Assembly (NCBI GenBank): GCA_026545225.1
Contig: CM048847.1
Span: 8,860,501-8,924,500 of the forward strand
From: Cornus controversa
Taxonomy: Eukaryota; Streptophyta; Magnoliopsida; Cornales; Cornaceae
Length of the DNA stretch: 64,000 bases
Reading direction: 5' to 3'
Program-made: the position numbers and the translations under genes
Notes under the pieces: model-generated
Databases searched by the model: none
What the model was told of the DNA's origin: nothing
The model's input: only the letters and a program-made list of their open reading frames with translations
Part shown: positions 33,925 through 45,554 of the stretch, one piece after another
Layout: the number at the start of each line of letters is the position of its first letter
Numbering within the stretch: position 1 is the first letter of the stretch

Positions 33925-34246
33925 TGTAGGTACAAAAAAATAGTCACTACACTTTAAGAAGAAATTTTTGTATATATCCTTTTCATTCTTTCATCTCTCC
34001 TTTATATAATTTTGAGAATACATTGATTATGCCTACAATTTTTTCCTTTCTCTTGGAATATTCCTGTAATATTGTCTCAGTTTATTCCCTGAATGGTGGC
34101 ATCATCTCATGAAATTAGGGGAGGATTTGACTTTCCTTTTAGTTTTTGCCGTGTAGTGAATGGTGACTTGGAACGTGGCTGCCCCGTAATTGCTGAGCTG
34201 TCGTATCCACGTGTCTTCTTTTGTAGGATATTTTCATCTTACTACA
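33925..34246 (-). repeat. 3' LTR of the Tat-type element
   Basis: 322 bp, plus-strand ends TGTAGGTAC... and ...CTTACTACA; on the element's own strand it starts TGTAGTAAGAC. It aligns along its whole length with 42957-43276. An 8-bp segment (about gtgacatg) in the right copy is missing here. Confidence 0.93.
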
Positions 34247-34258
34247 TTTTACCCCTAA
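34247..34258 (-). other. Polypurine tract
   Basis: On the element's strand the sequence reads agggg(t)aaaa immediately before the 3' LTR start. It is short and contains one pyrimidine, but its position is exactly that required. Confidence 0.6.
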
Positions 34259-34300
34259 AATCCCTTTTCGAATCTGATTGGTTTTGAAAGGATTTTTACC

Positions 34301-36649
34301 ATGGCTGACGGTTCGTCTGGTTTTGCTTGGATTCCATGTTTGAGGCTGCCGTCGAAATGTCATTTCTTAATAAATGCTGGCTTTCTCTTGTTTTATTCAA
34401 CTATTTCGGGTTGTGTTGAGGTATTGTGTACTCTGGGTGAATCTGAACCTTCCATCACTTTCCTTCTTGTTTTTCTGTCAAGGTCAGTATCTATACTTCC
34501 TCTTCTCTTATATTTTTATTATGGATGGGATGAGGAGGGTGGAAATTGTTGATGAGTTTGGCCCATCGGTTACTTATCAGTCTATTGATGAGTTCCTAGA
34601 TGAGGGTGAGGGTATTTCAATTCCTACTGAGAACCTTTCCTCTGCTCCGATGGGCCCATTCGCTACTTCTCTCTTAGGGCAAGTTGTTTCTTCTGACCCA
34701 AGTCCCTCAAATCCATAACTAGATGATGTTGATCCTGACTTGATTAGGACTCATATAGATTTAGGAAAACTTCGAATAGATTGTGAAATCCCGGCGGATG
34801 TCACCCTTAGGAATTACCACCTTAATTTCGACTTTTGATCTGGGGAGGGTCTGAGCAAGAATGACATGTTGTTTTCAACTAGGCATTTTCCAGCGTTTCG
34901 TTTTCCCCTTCACCATTTTTACCATCTTGTCCTCAACCAACTGCACCTAGCCCCTCTATAAGTGAACCCTAATTTCTTCAGGGTTATTTCTAGTGTCCTC
35001 GCTCTTAACCATACCCGAGGTCTTGAACTAGGATTTGACGACCTTTTTCTTTGCTATCAAGTTAGTTCTATAAAGAAAGAGAATAGTCGTTATCACTTTT
35101 TCCCTCGGTCTGGCAGATCGCTTTGTTCTGGCCACCCTTCTTTGGACAAGGGTTGGAAAGCCCAGATTGTGGTTGTTGGGGGGAATTGGAAAGTGTCCTC
35201 CTCTGACAGATTTCCCATCCCTCAGAAATTTAGCGGAATATGTATCCTTCCCTTCGATTCCTCCTATAACCGTCATTGTGGTTGTGCTGTTTGTGACGTT
35301 ATGCTTTTTAACCAAATTCAATCTTTTGTTGGTACAGTTAGGGACATCTTACCCCGTTCTGAGTTGATGGCCCGTTTGAAGACTCTTAAAGACAAGGTGT
35401 GGAGTGACCTCCTGAAGTCTTCTGTTCTACTAGATTCTGAGACCCTCAGAGCTATCTCAGAAAAAGCTTCGGGTGCGAAGATGAAACTCCCAAAAACTAC
35501 CCGAACGAAAGCAAAGAAGTAGATTAAAAGGAATGATCTTGGCGCCCCTCCAACCGAGCGTGAGATGGAGGTTGCCTCTGCTCTACGAAAGAGGCACGCT
35601 GAGGAAGTGGCAATGGAGAAATCACCTACCACTAAGGTGATAGAGGTGGAGGAGACTGCCCCTCCTCCCAAGTCACAGAAAGTTGATACCTCATTTGTTC
35701 CTTCTGCCCCAGGGTCTAGTGAGCCTTTAGCTATGAAGATCAGCACTACGGGATCCAACGTCCCGAGTTCTTCTGTGGTTGAGCCCTGGGTTCATCGGAT
35801 GGTGAAAGGCAATGGTATGCCCCTGTCAGTGGAGGATTCCTTGCTTAAGAATAGGGAGTCTATGAAGGCATTTCTGAAGGAAATGTGGCCTCCAAAGGAT
35901 GCCAAGATGATGCTAGATATGTCCGTGGGAAGCTTGCTAGAGACTTGTCCGGACGTGGCCCTTAGGGTGGGAAAGAAATTTAAATACCCACTCTCATACA
36001 CTTTCTTTTGCTGTTTCTTTCAATGGCTTTATATGTCTTTGCAGAATGTGTTCGGAGTGATGACCATGTGCAAGTTGGTCGAACAAGCCACTGTTAAGGT
36101 GAAGAAAGCCGACGTTCAGATGCGGAGGGCTGAGGCTGACTTTCGTGCTGCTATGCATGAGGCGAATAGTAAGAAGTCAAAGTCCAAAGCTTTATTGCTT
36201 GAAACTGAGAAACTCAAGTCTCGATTGGAAGAGCTTGCCAAGGAAAAGGAAGTGGCAGAGTTCTATAGGGCGTTAGCTGAATCCAGAGCGTCCAAATCCG
36301 AGCTAAATGTCAAGTCCTTACAAGACCGGTCGCTTAAATTGGAGAAAGGCGCTAAGGCACTGTTCAACCGATTGTCCCGAACGGTCCAGGTCAGAAATGT
36401 TGAGGCCTACCGTAAAGGATTTGAAGATGCAATGGCTCCTGAAGATGATAGATCTTACTGGGGTGGCCCAACTGATTATGACCGTGAGATGGGCTTGACT
36501 GGGCCCCCTTACTAGGATCCGGATGAAGGGGACGAGGAGAAGGAGATCGCTGATATCTTTGAGGAGGGTGCTGAACCCGTTCAGGCTGCGATTCCTGAGC
36601 AGACTGAGACTGTCAATGTCCTGACTGATTCCTCAGCGGGTGTCCCATG
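34301..36649 (+). pseudogene. Extra ORF antisense to gag-pol
   Basis: Runs opposite to the element's gag-pol. From about 34518 one frame continues, with a few stops, to 35522: an acidic segment (VTYQSIDEFLDEGEG), then FPAFRFPLHHFYHLVLNQLH, then VNPNFFRVISSVLALN, GFDDLFLC and GWKAQIVVVGGNWK. A second open segment (35565-36515, continuing past a stop to 36649) has a Lys/Glu-rich coiled coil (VEQATVKVKKADVQMRRAEA onwards) and an acidic tail (DEGDEEKEIADIFEEG). An intron of about 75 bp near 35990-36045 is likely, because the frame there becomes hydrophobic. Homologues lie at 1283-3285 and 18860-19624. Function unknown. Confidence 0.7.
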
Positions 36650-36929
36650 ATTTTCATTTTCTCTTCTGTGATACTTTTTGGCAATTCTCTTTGTAAAAAC
36701 TCCTTCTATATAATAGAAACTCTTTGTAAAAGCTTCCTTATATAATAGTAGATGATCTTTTTCATACCTTTGATTTGTTAAGAAGCCACATGCTTGTCTG
36801 ATATTGCTCTTCATAAAAATGATGTATTTTTGTGTAACATCTAGCACTTTTATTGATATTTGGTTAACCACCTAATGTCCCTGTTTATTGGAGACGCTCT
36901 GATGGCCTTGCCTTAGCCATATTCATTCA

Positions 36930-37460
36930 TCTGGGACGTTCGGTTGGTCATGCTGATATCTCTTTTCATTTGACTCGAGCATTCGGCTGGTCATACCTTA
37001 GAAATTTTCATTTATCTGAGACGTACGGCTGGTCATGCCGAGGTCTCTTTTAGCCATATTCATTTATCTGGGACATTCGGCTGGTCATGCCGATATCTCT
37101 TTTCATTTGAATCGGACATTCAGCTAGTCATGCCTTAGCCATTTTCATTTATCTGAGACGTTCGGCTGGTCATGCTGAGGTCTTTTTCATTCAGGTTTGG
37201 CTGGTCATGCCTTAGCCAAATTTGTTCTTTTTAACGTTCGGTTGGTCATGTTGAAGTCTTTCTCATTCGAGTTTGGCGTTCGGCTGGTCATGCCTTAGTC
37301 AAATTTGTTCTTTTATAACATTCGGCTGATCATGCCGAAGTCTTTCTCATTCGAGTTTGGCGTTTGGCTAGTCATGCCTTGGCCAAATTTGTTCTTTTAC
37401 AATATTTGGTTGGTCATGCCGAAGTCTTTCTCATTCGAGTTTGGCGTTCGGCTGGTCATG
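36930..37460 (-). repeat. Tandem array built on cggctggtcatgcc
   Basis: About thirteen copies of a core reading ttcggctggtcatgcc recur every 35-50 bp between about 36935 and 37460, alternating with '(t)tagcca(a)att(c/t)' and 'gaagtctttctcattcgagtttgg' spacers. The later copies form a higher-order unit of about 85 bp. The position (between integrase and the extra ORF) matches that of the unrelated 91-bp array at 698-1085. Confidence 0.85.
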
Positions 37461-37462
37461 CC

Positions 37463-40400
37463 TTAGCCAAATTCATAAAAGCTTGTGAAATGATTAAGAC
37501 AGTGGCATTGTGCAGTGGTTTTTGTTTCACTGCACAATCCCACTGTCTTTATGAATGATGGTTGTAATACCTTATATAAAATGAACTGGAAGCTTTTATT
37601 AATTCGATGTGGGACAAGATGCCCTAAGATTATACGTAGTACCTTTTCAGGTGCATTGCGTTCCAAGGTTTTTAAAACTATGGCTTCGTTACTGTGTACC
37701 CTTCGCAGTCTGTAAGCTCCTCTCCCAATGACTTTGATTACCTCGTATGGTCCTTCCCATTTTGACACCAATTTTCCAGCGTTCAACTCCTTAGTGTTAC
37801 TGGTTACTTGGCGTAAGACCCAATCGCATAGTTCAAACGTTCGGGGACTTACTTTTTTGTTGTAGGCCCGACAGAGATTTTATTGGTATGCCGACGTTCT
37901 GATTTGCACGACGTCTCTCTTTTCTTCAAGTAGGTCGAGGCTGTGCCCTATCTGAATTTTATTTTCTCGTACATCGACAGATTCGATTCTTAGGGTGTGA
38001 ACTCCAAGCTCGATTGGCACCACGGCTCCTATTTTGAAGGCCAAGCTGAAAGGACTATTTCCAGTTGGGCGCCTAGGGGTGATTTGATAGGCCTAGAGCA
38101 CGTTCGGCAATTCTTCCAACCAACGACCCTTCATGTCCTCTAGCTTCTTTCGGATGTTCTCAAATATAGTTCTATTAGTGATTTCGGCCTGTCCATTTCC
38201 TTGTGGATACGACCTGGAGGAAAGCTTCCGGTTAATCCCATACTTCGCAAAGAACCTCTGAATAAATCGGTTATCCAAGTTCTTCCCGTTGTCCATAATT
38301 ATCGAGTTGGGGATGTCAAACCGGCATATGATGTTATTCCAGATGAATTTCTCAACTTGCAAATGGGTTACCATAGCGTAGGCCTCTGCCTCTACCCATT
38401 TGGTGAAGTAATCTGTGGCCAGGAGAGCATACTTCTTTTTTTGTGCGGCGGTTGGCAATGGTCCTACCATATTCATCCCCCATTGGGCGAAGGGCCATGG
38501 GTTGGTTATCGGATTCAAGTTCCCAAGTGGCTAGTGGAGCAGTTGGGCGTGCCTTTGGCATTTATCACAGTTTCTGGAGTACTCCGCTGCATCTCATGAC
38601 ATGTAAGGCTAGAAATACCCTATTGTCAGAGCTTTGTGGGCTAAAGATCGGCCTCCTGAATGGTTCCCATAAACTCCTTCGTGGATCTCCTTCAGGACTT
38701 TATTTTCTTTGGATGGTGTTAGACATCTTAGCAACGGCCCAGAGTATAATCTACTGTAGAGGTGGTTGTTGATGATAGTGTACTTTGAAGCCTTCATTCT
38801 CAGCTTCTTCGATTCTCCCTTATGTTCCAGAAGGATCCCATTTTTTAGGTATGCTTCGATTGGATCAATCCAACTTGGCTCCCTCAGAATTACGACTACC
38901 TCCCACAACTTAGCCATACTCGGACTCCTTAGTTATTCGACGGAGGTTACCCTAGTTAAAGATTCGTCCGTACTGGAAGCTGAGCAAGCCAACCGATCAG
39001 TTATTTCATTTTTCTCTTGTGGAATGTGATTTAGCCTTACTTCATTAAATTCTTTCATGCTCTCAAGCACCACTTCTTGGTAAGCGTTCATCTTACCTTC
39101 TTTTGCCTGGAATTCTCCATTAACTTGGTTCACAACTAGTTGCGAATCACTGAACACAGTCAACCTCATAATTTGTAATGACTTTGCTAGCCGAAGTCCC
39201 GCAAGGAGATCTTCATACTCCGCCACATTGTTAGAAGCATCAAAATCAAATCGTACCGCTTGATGTAAAGCTACCCCATCTGGCGTCCTAACCTCCACTC
39301 CGGCCCCTGATCCTGTTTGGCTCGATGATCCGTCAACATAAATCTCCCACTTTGCGGGATCCTCTCCATCTTCATCTGGTTCATCGTATTCCAACAGAAA
39401 TTCTGCCAGCACCTGAACTTTTCGGGCAGTTCAGGGCTCAAAATAAATGTTGTAAGCACTGAGATCCATGGCCCACTTCATTAGTCTTCCTGTTATATCT
39501 GGTTTGCTGAGGATTGTTTTGAGTGGCAGATTAGTTGGAACGATTATGGGATGTGACTCAAAATAATGCCTTAACTTCTTCTTTACGTGCACCGAGGCCA
39601 AGATCAATTTTTTGACCTTCGAATATCTGTTTTCTGCATCTGCCATTGTCTTGTTGGAATAATATACTGGCTGCTGCTTCCCACTCTCTTCTTGGATTAA
39701 GGCTGCACTTGTAGATACTTTCAACACTGCTAGGTATAGGTATAATGACTCTCTAGGCTTTGGTATCGAAAGGATTGGTGCAGAGGCCATATATTCCTTC
39801 AGCTTCTTTAGTGCCTCTGATTGATCTGCCCCCCATATTTCATTTTTCTTCTTTTTGATCACGTCAAAAAATGGTTTGCATTTGTCCGAGAGGTGAGATA
39901 TGAATCTGCTGAGGGCGACAATTCATCTGGTTAGGATTTGGACTTCTCGCTTTATTTTTTGTTCTAATGTCTAGATCAACGTTGTAGCTTGTGATGGGCT
40001 TATCTCTATTCTTGTTCTACTGACCATATGGCCGAGGAACTGACCCGATGATAGTCCAAATGAGCATTTTAATGGATTTAACTTCTGCCGATATCTCCGG
40101 AGGGTTTCGAATATTTCTTGTAAATCTCGCAGATGATCTTGCCTCATTTTACTCTTGACCACCATATCATCATTGTATGCTTCCACAGTCTCACCAATCT
40201 ATTTTCCGAAGACTCGATTGATCAATCACTGATACGTTACTCCTGCGTTCTTTAAGCCGAACGACATTACCTTGTAATAGTAGGTTCCTCGTTCAGTGAT
40301 GAATGAGGTTTTTTCTTCGTCCTTCGGATCCATCGGGATCTGATTGTAACCCGAGTATGCATCTAGAAAAGTTAGAAGCTCGTATCCGGTGGTTGCATCT

Positions 40401-40600
40401 ACCATCTGGTCTATCTTGGGTAGCGGGTAGTTGTCCTTCGGGCACGCCTTATTTAGGTTGGTGAAGTCAATACACACTCTCCACTTCCTATTTTTCTTCT
40501 GTACCACCACCACATTAGAGAGCCATTCTGGGTACCTTACTTCCCTAATGAGGTTTGCTTAGAGCATGTGGTCGACCTCCTCAGCTATTATCCTGTTTCT
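37463..40600 (-). pseudogene. Tat-type pol: reverse transcriptase, two RNases H, integrase
   Basis: All segments lie in one minus-strand frame, separated by stops. Reverse transcriptase (RVCIDFTNLNKACPKDNYPLP, LDAYSGYNQI, then YNDDMVVKS for the YxDD catalytic site). First RNase H (QPVYYSNKTMADAENRYSKV; 39431-39862). Second RNase H (WEIYVDGSSSQTGSGAG, then FSDSQLVVNQVNGEF, near 39000-39350). Integrase zinc domain region (38609-38917), core (LLATDYFTKWVEAEAY, IIMDNGKNL; 38093-38518) and C-terminal domain (WEGPYEVIKVIGRGAYRL; 37463-37786). The enzymes copy the RNA and integrate it. Nonsense codons at about six positions inactivate it, but indels are few. Confidence 0.92.
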
Positions 40601-41101
40601 CTCTGGGGTGAACCTCCGTTGTTTTTGTTTGACAGGAACGCTGTTGGGGTTCACGTTCAATGTATGTTTTGCCAGGTAGGGATCCATACCAGGCATGTCA
40701 AGGTGAGTCCAGGCGAATACGTCTTTGTTTGTTCACAGTATATCAATCAGTTCTTCTTTCTCCTTTTCCAGTAGAAATGTGTCAATGTGAGTGCTCTTTC
40801 CTTCATTTGTTCCTCCGAGTTGGACTGTCTGGAGTGACTCCATAGGCTGGATATTTCCCGTGCCGTGCTTCTCGAATTGTTCTGGCTTCTGTGATTGCTA
40901 TTGGATTCCTGCCCCCGCGCGGGGATTTTCTCTTTTGGGCACGCGTCTGATGGCTAGTGAATAACATGTCTTTGCCACCACTTGATCATCGTGCAAGTCT
41001 ATTGTTCCTTTCCCGTCAGGGGCCAGGCATCTCATTACCTGATGCAGTGTCGATGGGACTCCGTGCATCCATCATCTCCCCATGATGAGGTTGTATGACG
41101 A

Positions 41102-42700
41102 TCAGACATTGGTTATCACAAATTGCTCTCTTAGCGTCCTCTGTGCAGCTATTACTGATAGTGATATTGTTCCGATTGGGTTGACTTTGTTTCCATCAAA
41201 TCCCACCAATGGGCCCTCTGCTGGCTCGATCAAATCATTGCCGATTCCTATTTGTTCGTACACTTCGAGTGTCATTATGTTAGCACTTGATCCTGCTTCG
41301 ATAAGCACTCTCTTTATCTGGTAATTTGCCACTAGTAAGCTGACAACCAGTGGGTCTTCATGGGGGAGTTGTACCCTCATCAAATCTGGATCTTCGAATA
41401 TGATTTGGGCGTCGGTCTTCTCACCTTGGATTGCATTGATCTCTCCCAACTTCTGTAGCTTCTTGGCCTGACGGGTATAAGATCTACTCGTGTTCCGCTC
41501 TTCGTGAGTCGAATAACCATGTATGGTGTTGATCGTCCTTACCGGGTTTAAGTTATGTTTCTCTATGTGCTCTGGGATCTGTTGCCTGATTTGGCCAAGG
41601 AGATCTTTCGCCACATACTCGGCCAACCCCATTTGGCTATAATTGCCTCTGTTTGACCCCTTATATTTTGGCACTCATTGGTAGTGTGCCCGTAGTCATG
41701 GTGGAAGGCACAATGTTTGCTTTTGTCTTTTCGTTCGTTCGGGATCCGGATAGGTGGTGGGGTCCGAAATATGCCTCGACTTTTGTTTTCTTGGTATAGC
41801 CTCACCAGCGTGCACTTTAGTGGAGTGTTTTTCTCCTCTAGTTTAGGACGTTTCTCAGGCTTTGGTGGGGTTGAGTGGGCTCTACCCTGCCCCTTCGATT
41901 TAGAACCATTTTCCTTAGATTGGGCGCTGACGCTAATCAATGCCGATCTCTGCTGACGAAGTGTTTCATCTTCTTCGAGACTAAGATACCCCTGCGCCTT
42001 GGCATTCAGATCGCCCATTAATCGGGGGGTTTTCTCACCAAGGATGAGTGGAACTTAGTGCCCGGGATCATTGCTACTTTGAATGCTTCTACTACCGTGG
42101 CTTGGTCGCAGCCATCGATCAGGGATATCTCCAAATTGAATTTGGTCAAGAAGGATTTCAGCGTCTCCCCCTGAACTGTCTCATAGTAAAAAGGGAAGAA
42201 ATGGTTTTCTTCTGTCGCCTGTTGCCTATATACTGGGCAATAAAGAGTTTGCACAACTTAGTGAAACTGGGAATCATGCCGGAGGGCTGTTTCTTGAACC
42301 AAGTCAGAGCAGCTCCCGATAGGCTGGTCGGGAAAATTTTGCACATAAGGCTCTCATCTTCTGCGTGGACCATCATTCTTTGTTGTACGTGGAAAAGATG
42401 GTCAACGGGATCGGTGGTTCCATCAAAAGTAATGAAACTCGGGAGTACAAATTTCTTCGGGTTCAAAGACTTCCTTATTTCTTCCGAAAAAGGGGACTGT
42501 ATTACTTTACTAGTAACCTGGGTTGCCAGATCCGCTAGGGTCAGATTCTTCAGGTCCTTAATGTCGGTGTCCACCTCCTCCAGGCATCTGGTTATTGCAT
42601 CAAAATTGACATCTGGTCTGGTGGTTTGGGACTCCAGTCGCTCCGCAATCCGACCTCCATCCCGAGCGGAATCGTATTCCACAAAGGCCTCCCTATTGGG
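41102..42700 (-). pseudogene. Tat-type gag and protease
   Basis: Minus strand. The gag domain (SGAALTWFKKQPSGMIPSF, FIAQYIGNRRQKKTISSLF; 42158-42682) continues after a frameshift near 42170 as LKSFLTKFNLEI (42018-42254). After another shift it goes on to a zinc-knuckle-like CAFHHDYGHTTNEC (41563-42018), and after a third shift to the protease (41102-41674). The protease has EAGSSA where aspartic proteases need D-(S/T)-G, so the catalytic Asp is replaced by Glu. The first and last pieces share the frame used by pol, so the shifts are compensating indels rather than programmed events. Confidence 0.88.
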
Positions 42701-42935
42701 TGAAGCATTCCTTGTTCGTTTTCCAGTGAGTCGAGTGATCTTCTCCTAGAGTAGGTCGTTTCTTCAGTTGGATTCCTCCAATTGTTTTCGTATTTCTTAC
42801 AAGATCTGCCCTTGTGTTTGATTATGTTCCATCGGGTGATTGTGTACGGGTGACTGCTGCCCCGTTATAGTTCCGGAACGTAGCTGTACAGGCATAAACT
42901 CCTAAGGAATCTATGGATTACTTCGTTCCCACAGA

Positions 42936-42956
42936 CGACGCCAAAGCATAGGTACA
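42936..42956 (-). other. Primer-binding site
   Basis: Directly internal to the 5' LTR, the element strand reads ctttggcgtcgtctgtggg. The tggcg(c/t)cgtctgtgggaa pattern is that of plant gypsy primer-binding sites complementary to a tRNA 3' end. Which tRNA was not determined. Confidence 0.7.
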
Positions 42957-43276
42957 GAAAAATAGTCACTACATTTTAAGAAGAAATTTTTGTATATATC
43001 CTTTTCATTCTTTCATCTCTCCTTTATATAATTTTGAGAATACATTGATTATGCCTACAATTATTCCCTTTCTCTTGGAATATTCCTATAATATTGTCTC
43101 AGTTTATTCCATGAATGGTGGCGTCATCTCATGAAATTAGGGGAGGATTTGACTTTCCTTTTAGTCTTTGCGATGTAGTGAATGGTGACTTGGAAGGTGG
43201 TGACATGGCTGCCCCGTAATTGCTGAGCTATCGTATCCACATGTCTTCTTTTATAGGATATTTTTGTCTTACTACA
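42957..43276 (-). repeat. 5' LTR of the Tat-type element
   Basis: Starts on its own strand TGTAGTAAGAC at 43276. The last bases, where CA is expected, are mutated to TG (cataggtac on the plus strand against tgtaggtac in the other LTR). Confidence 0.92.
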
Positions 43277-44147
43277 AATAAGTACAACAATAATCACACT
43301 TTCAATTTATAAAGTTTCAAAGCATACCTTTGTGATATTTTGTTTTGTTGTCTTGTTGAAACTTTGGTAGTTTTGGCATTTGATTTTTTTCTCCATCGTT
43401 CAAGTGCACCTTTCAATCGACTACGTGAACATCCAATTGTGGATTTTCTTTTAACCCCGCAAACTTCTGTCGACACACAATTGTTTGGTGGGGATATCAT
43501 TTCAACTTGCTCATTTCTACCACTTGAATTTTCACACCCACTTAAATTGTTCAAGAATTTTTTTTTCATCTCCTCGAAGTCGTTAAGCAACACAAGAGCA
43601 TGTTGATTTGCATATGAGAATAACATCTCATGTTCTGATGCTAAAGATGAAATCTCACAAAAATTACGACACATATGACTATAAGGCTTTCCCACAGACA
43701 CCTTAGGACTATCATCAACTTCATGATAGTTAGTGATAGACCTTACTTTTGCGTCTCTTGTCCATTACTTCATGATATATTGGGATGGAATCCTTTTTAT
43801 ATTCTTCTTGTCTAACACTTTCAAGGCATGAGCACATAAAATTTCAACAAAAGTGAACGTCATACAACTACAAGTGACTATTTGTGTTGGGGCTTCAAAT
43901 TTAACCACATGCTCTTAAGATTTTTCAACACAAGATACTTTGTATTAAACTTTTGTCCCTTCCTTGGCCACTTTATATATGTTGTAATTGCCCCACCTCA
44001 TGTACTCTTTCTGGAAGAATTCAAAATTTTAAAAGGTATAAATTTTTGTACCATGATATAACATTTATGCACTAGTTAATAGCACAGGCATACTTTGCAT
44101 CATCTTGAAATCTGCATGTAGTTCTTCATATTGTCGATCATTCAAAA

Positions 44148-44702
44148 TGTATTATCCCGCTCCAACACATGGTATGATATTATCCGTTTTGGGCCTAAGC
44201 CTGCACGGTTTTGCTCTTGTGTTTTACCCCAAAAGGCATCATACCATTTGAAAAGAACACACTACATATAAGCACATCCCCTTCTCCACACCCAGGCGAT
44301 ATGGGATTGAGCACCCTGTACTTTGTCAGTGTGGTAGCTCAGCCCAGTGTCTCTTTTTGCACCCGTCCACAAGGGTTACCACAATCCACCCCCTATGAGG
44401 CCAGACATTCTCGTCGGCACACTTTCGGCTGGGTTCAGGCTCTAATACCAAATGTAATACCCTGCTCCAACACATGGTATGATATTGTCCGCTTTAGGCC
44501 TAAGCCCGCACAGTTTTGCTCTTGGGTTTACTCCAAAAGGCCTTATACCATTTGAAGAGAACACACTGCATATAAGCACATCCCTTTCTCCATACCCAAG
44601 AGATGTGGGATTGAGCACTCTGTACCCTGTCAGTGTGGTAGCTCAGCCCAGTGTCTCTTTTTACACCCGCCTACATCACACCCATCCACAAGGGTTACTA
44701 CA
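44148..44702 (-). mobile_element. TRIM retrotransposon with TSD CAAAA
   Basis: A 555-bp terminal-repeat retrotransposon in miniature. Direct LTRs lie at 44148-44383 and 44453-44702 (starting on the element strand TGT(A/G)GTAACCCTTGTGG). The 69-bp interior holds a primer-binding site tttggtattagagcc (initiator-Met-tRNA type, one change from tggtatcagagcc) and a purine tract catagggggtgg. Perfect TSDs CAAAA lie at 44143-44147 and 44703-44707. It has no coding sequence. It interrupts an FRS exon: removing it and one TSD restores the frame between ERVL and NDRQYEELHADF. It is not the 5S-containing Cassandra type. Confidence 0.93.
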
Positions 44703-45540
44703 CAAAACTCTCTCATAATGCTCAAAGAAACGAAAAAAATCATGCTTCCACTTCAAGTATTTCTTTAACACATTGTTCATGCTTTCACTACTTTGGGTGG
44801 TTAATTTTCATATCCGGAGTGAAAGTGTGTCATCCATAAACCATTGCCCATTTTTCTCTTACTTCAAATAACTCTTTTAAACATTTATTCTATTTTAGAT
44901 TATATTTTTCCAACATACTATCACATGCTAATTGCCACTCATTTTCATCTTCATAATCATGCACACAGTTACCAAAATCATGAGCAAATTGTTTTAATCA
45001 ATGAAAGTCATGACTCAAATGCTTAGCAGCATTTTGATAAATGTGCCAAACACATAGTTGATGTTGAGATTCAGAAAAGATAATTGAAATTGCTTTTGCC
45101 ATTGCAGCATATTGATTTGAGAGAATCGTCTTAGGCTGCTTTCCTGACATTGCACCAAGGAAAGTCTCAAACAACCACTTGAATGATTCAGTGATTTCAT
45201 CGTAAAGTAAAGTTACACCAAACACAATTGTTTGCTTATGATGATTCACTCCAATAAATGGTGCAAAAGGTCGACCATATTCATTTGTCTGATAAGTAGT
45301 GTCAAAGCACACAACATCACCAAAGAGGCCATAGTCACTAACTAAACGTGAATCAGCCTAAAAAATATTAGTGATCAAATCATCCTCATTGAGTTGTATT
45401 GAATAACAAAATGCCAAGTCCTTCAATTGCATATTCTGAAAATACTGTAATATAGCTAGAGCATCTCCTCTTTCCATTGCCATTTTTCATTTCTTATGTA
45501 TGTGATTTCAGTAATCCTTATATAGAAAACCAAGATGTTC

Positions 45541-45554
45541 TCCCCCCCCCCCCC
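45541..45554 (+). repeat. C14 homopolymer
   Basis: A run of 14 C inside the FRS pseudogene (poly-Gly on the coding strand, after SREVP). It is a likely site of slippage and of sequencing or assembly error. Confidence 0.9.

Larger units (their letters stand above)
33925..43276 (-). mobile_element. Complete Tat-type gypsy element with TSD AATAA
   Basis: 9.35 kb. Two direct LTRs (33925-34246 and 42957-43276) bound it, and identical 5-bp duplications AATAA flank it at 33920-33924 and 43277-43281. Read on the minus strand the order is 5' LTR, primer-binding site, gag, protease, reverse transcriptase, two RNase H domains, integrase, a tandem repeat, an extra ORF in antisense, polypurine tract and 3' LTR. 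The second RNase H and the antisense ORF mark the Tat/Ogre lineage. Coding regions carry nonsense codons and frameshifts, so it is not autonomous. The LTRs differ at roughly 6% of sites by eye plus one 8-bp indel, so insertion is not very recent. It occupies a short intron of the FRS pseudogene. Confidence 0.93.

Noticed and set aside
38201-38599. 132-aa plus-strand ORF
   Set aside because: Antisense shadow of the integrase core of the Tat-type element.
42048-42749. 233-aa plus-strand ORF
   Set aside because: Opposite-strand shadow of the Tat-type gag region, which shows recognisable gag motifs on the minus strand.
44211-44718. Plus-strand ORFs of 114 and 79 aa with similar sequences
   Set aside because: They fall in the two LTRs of the TRIM; similarity reflects the direct repeat, not a protein family.
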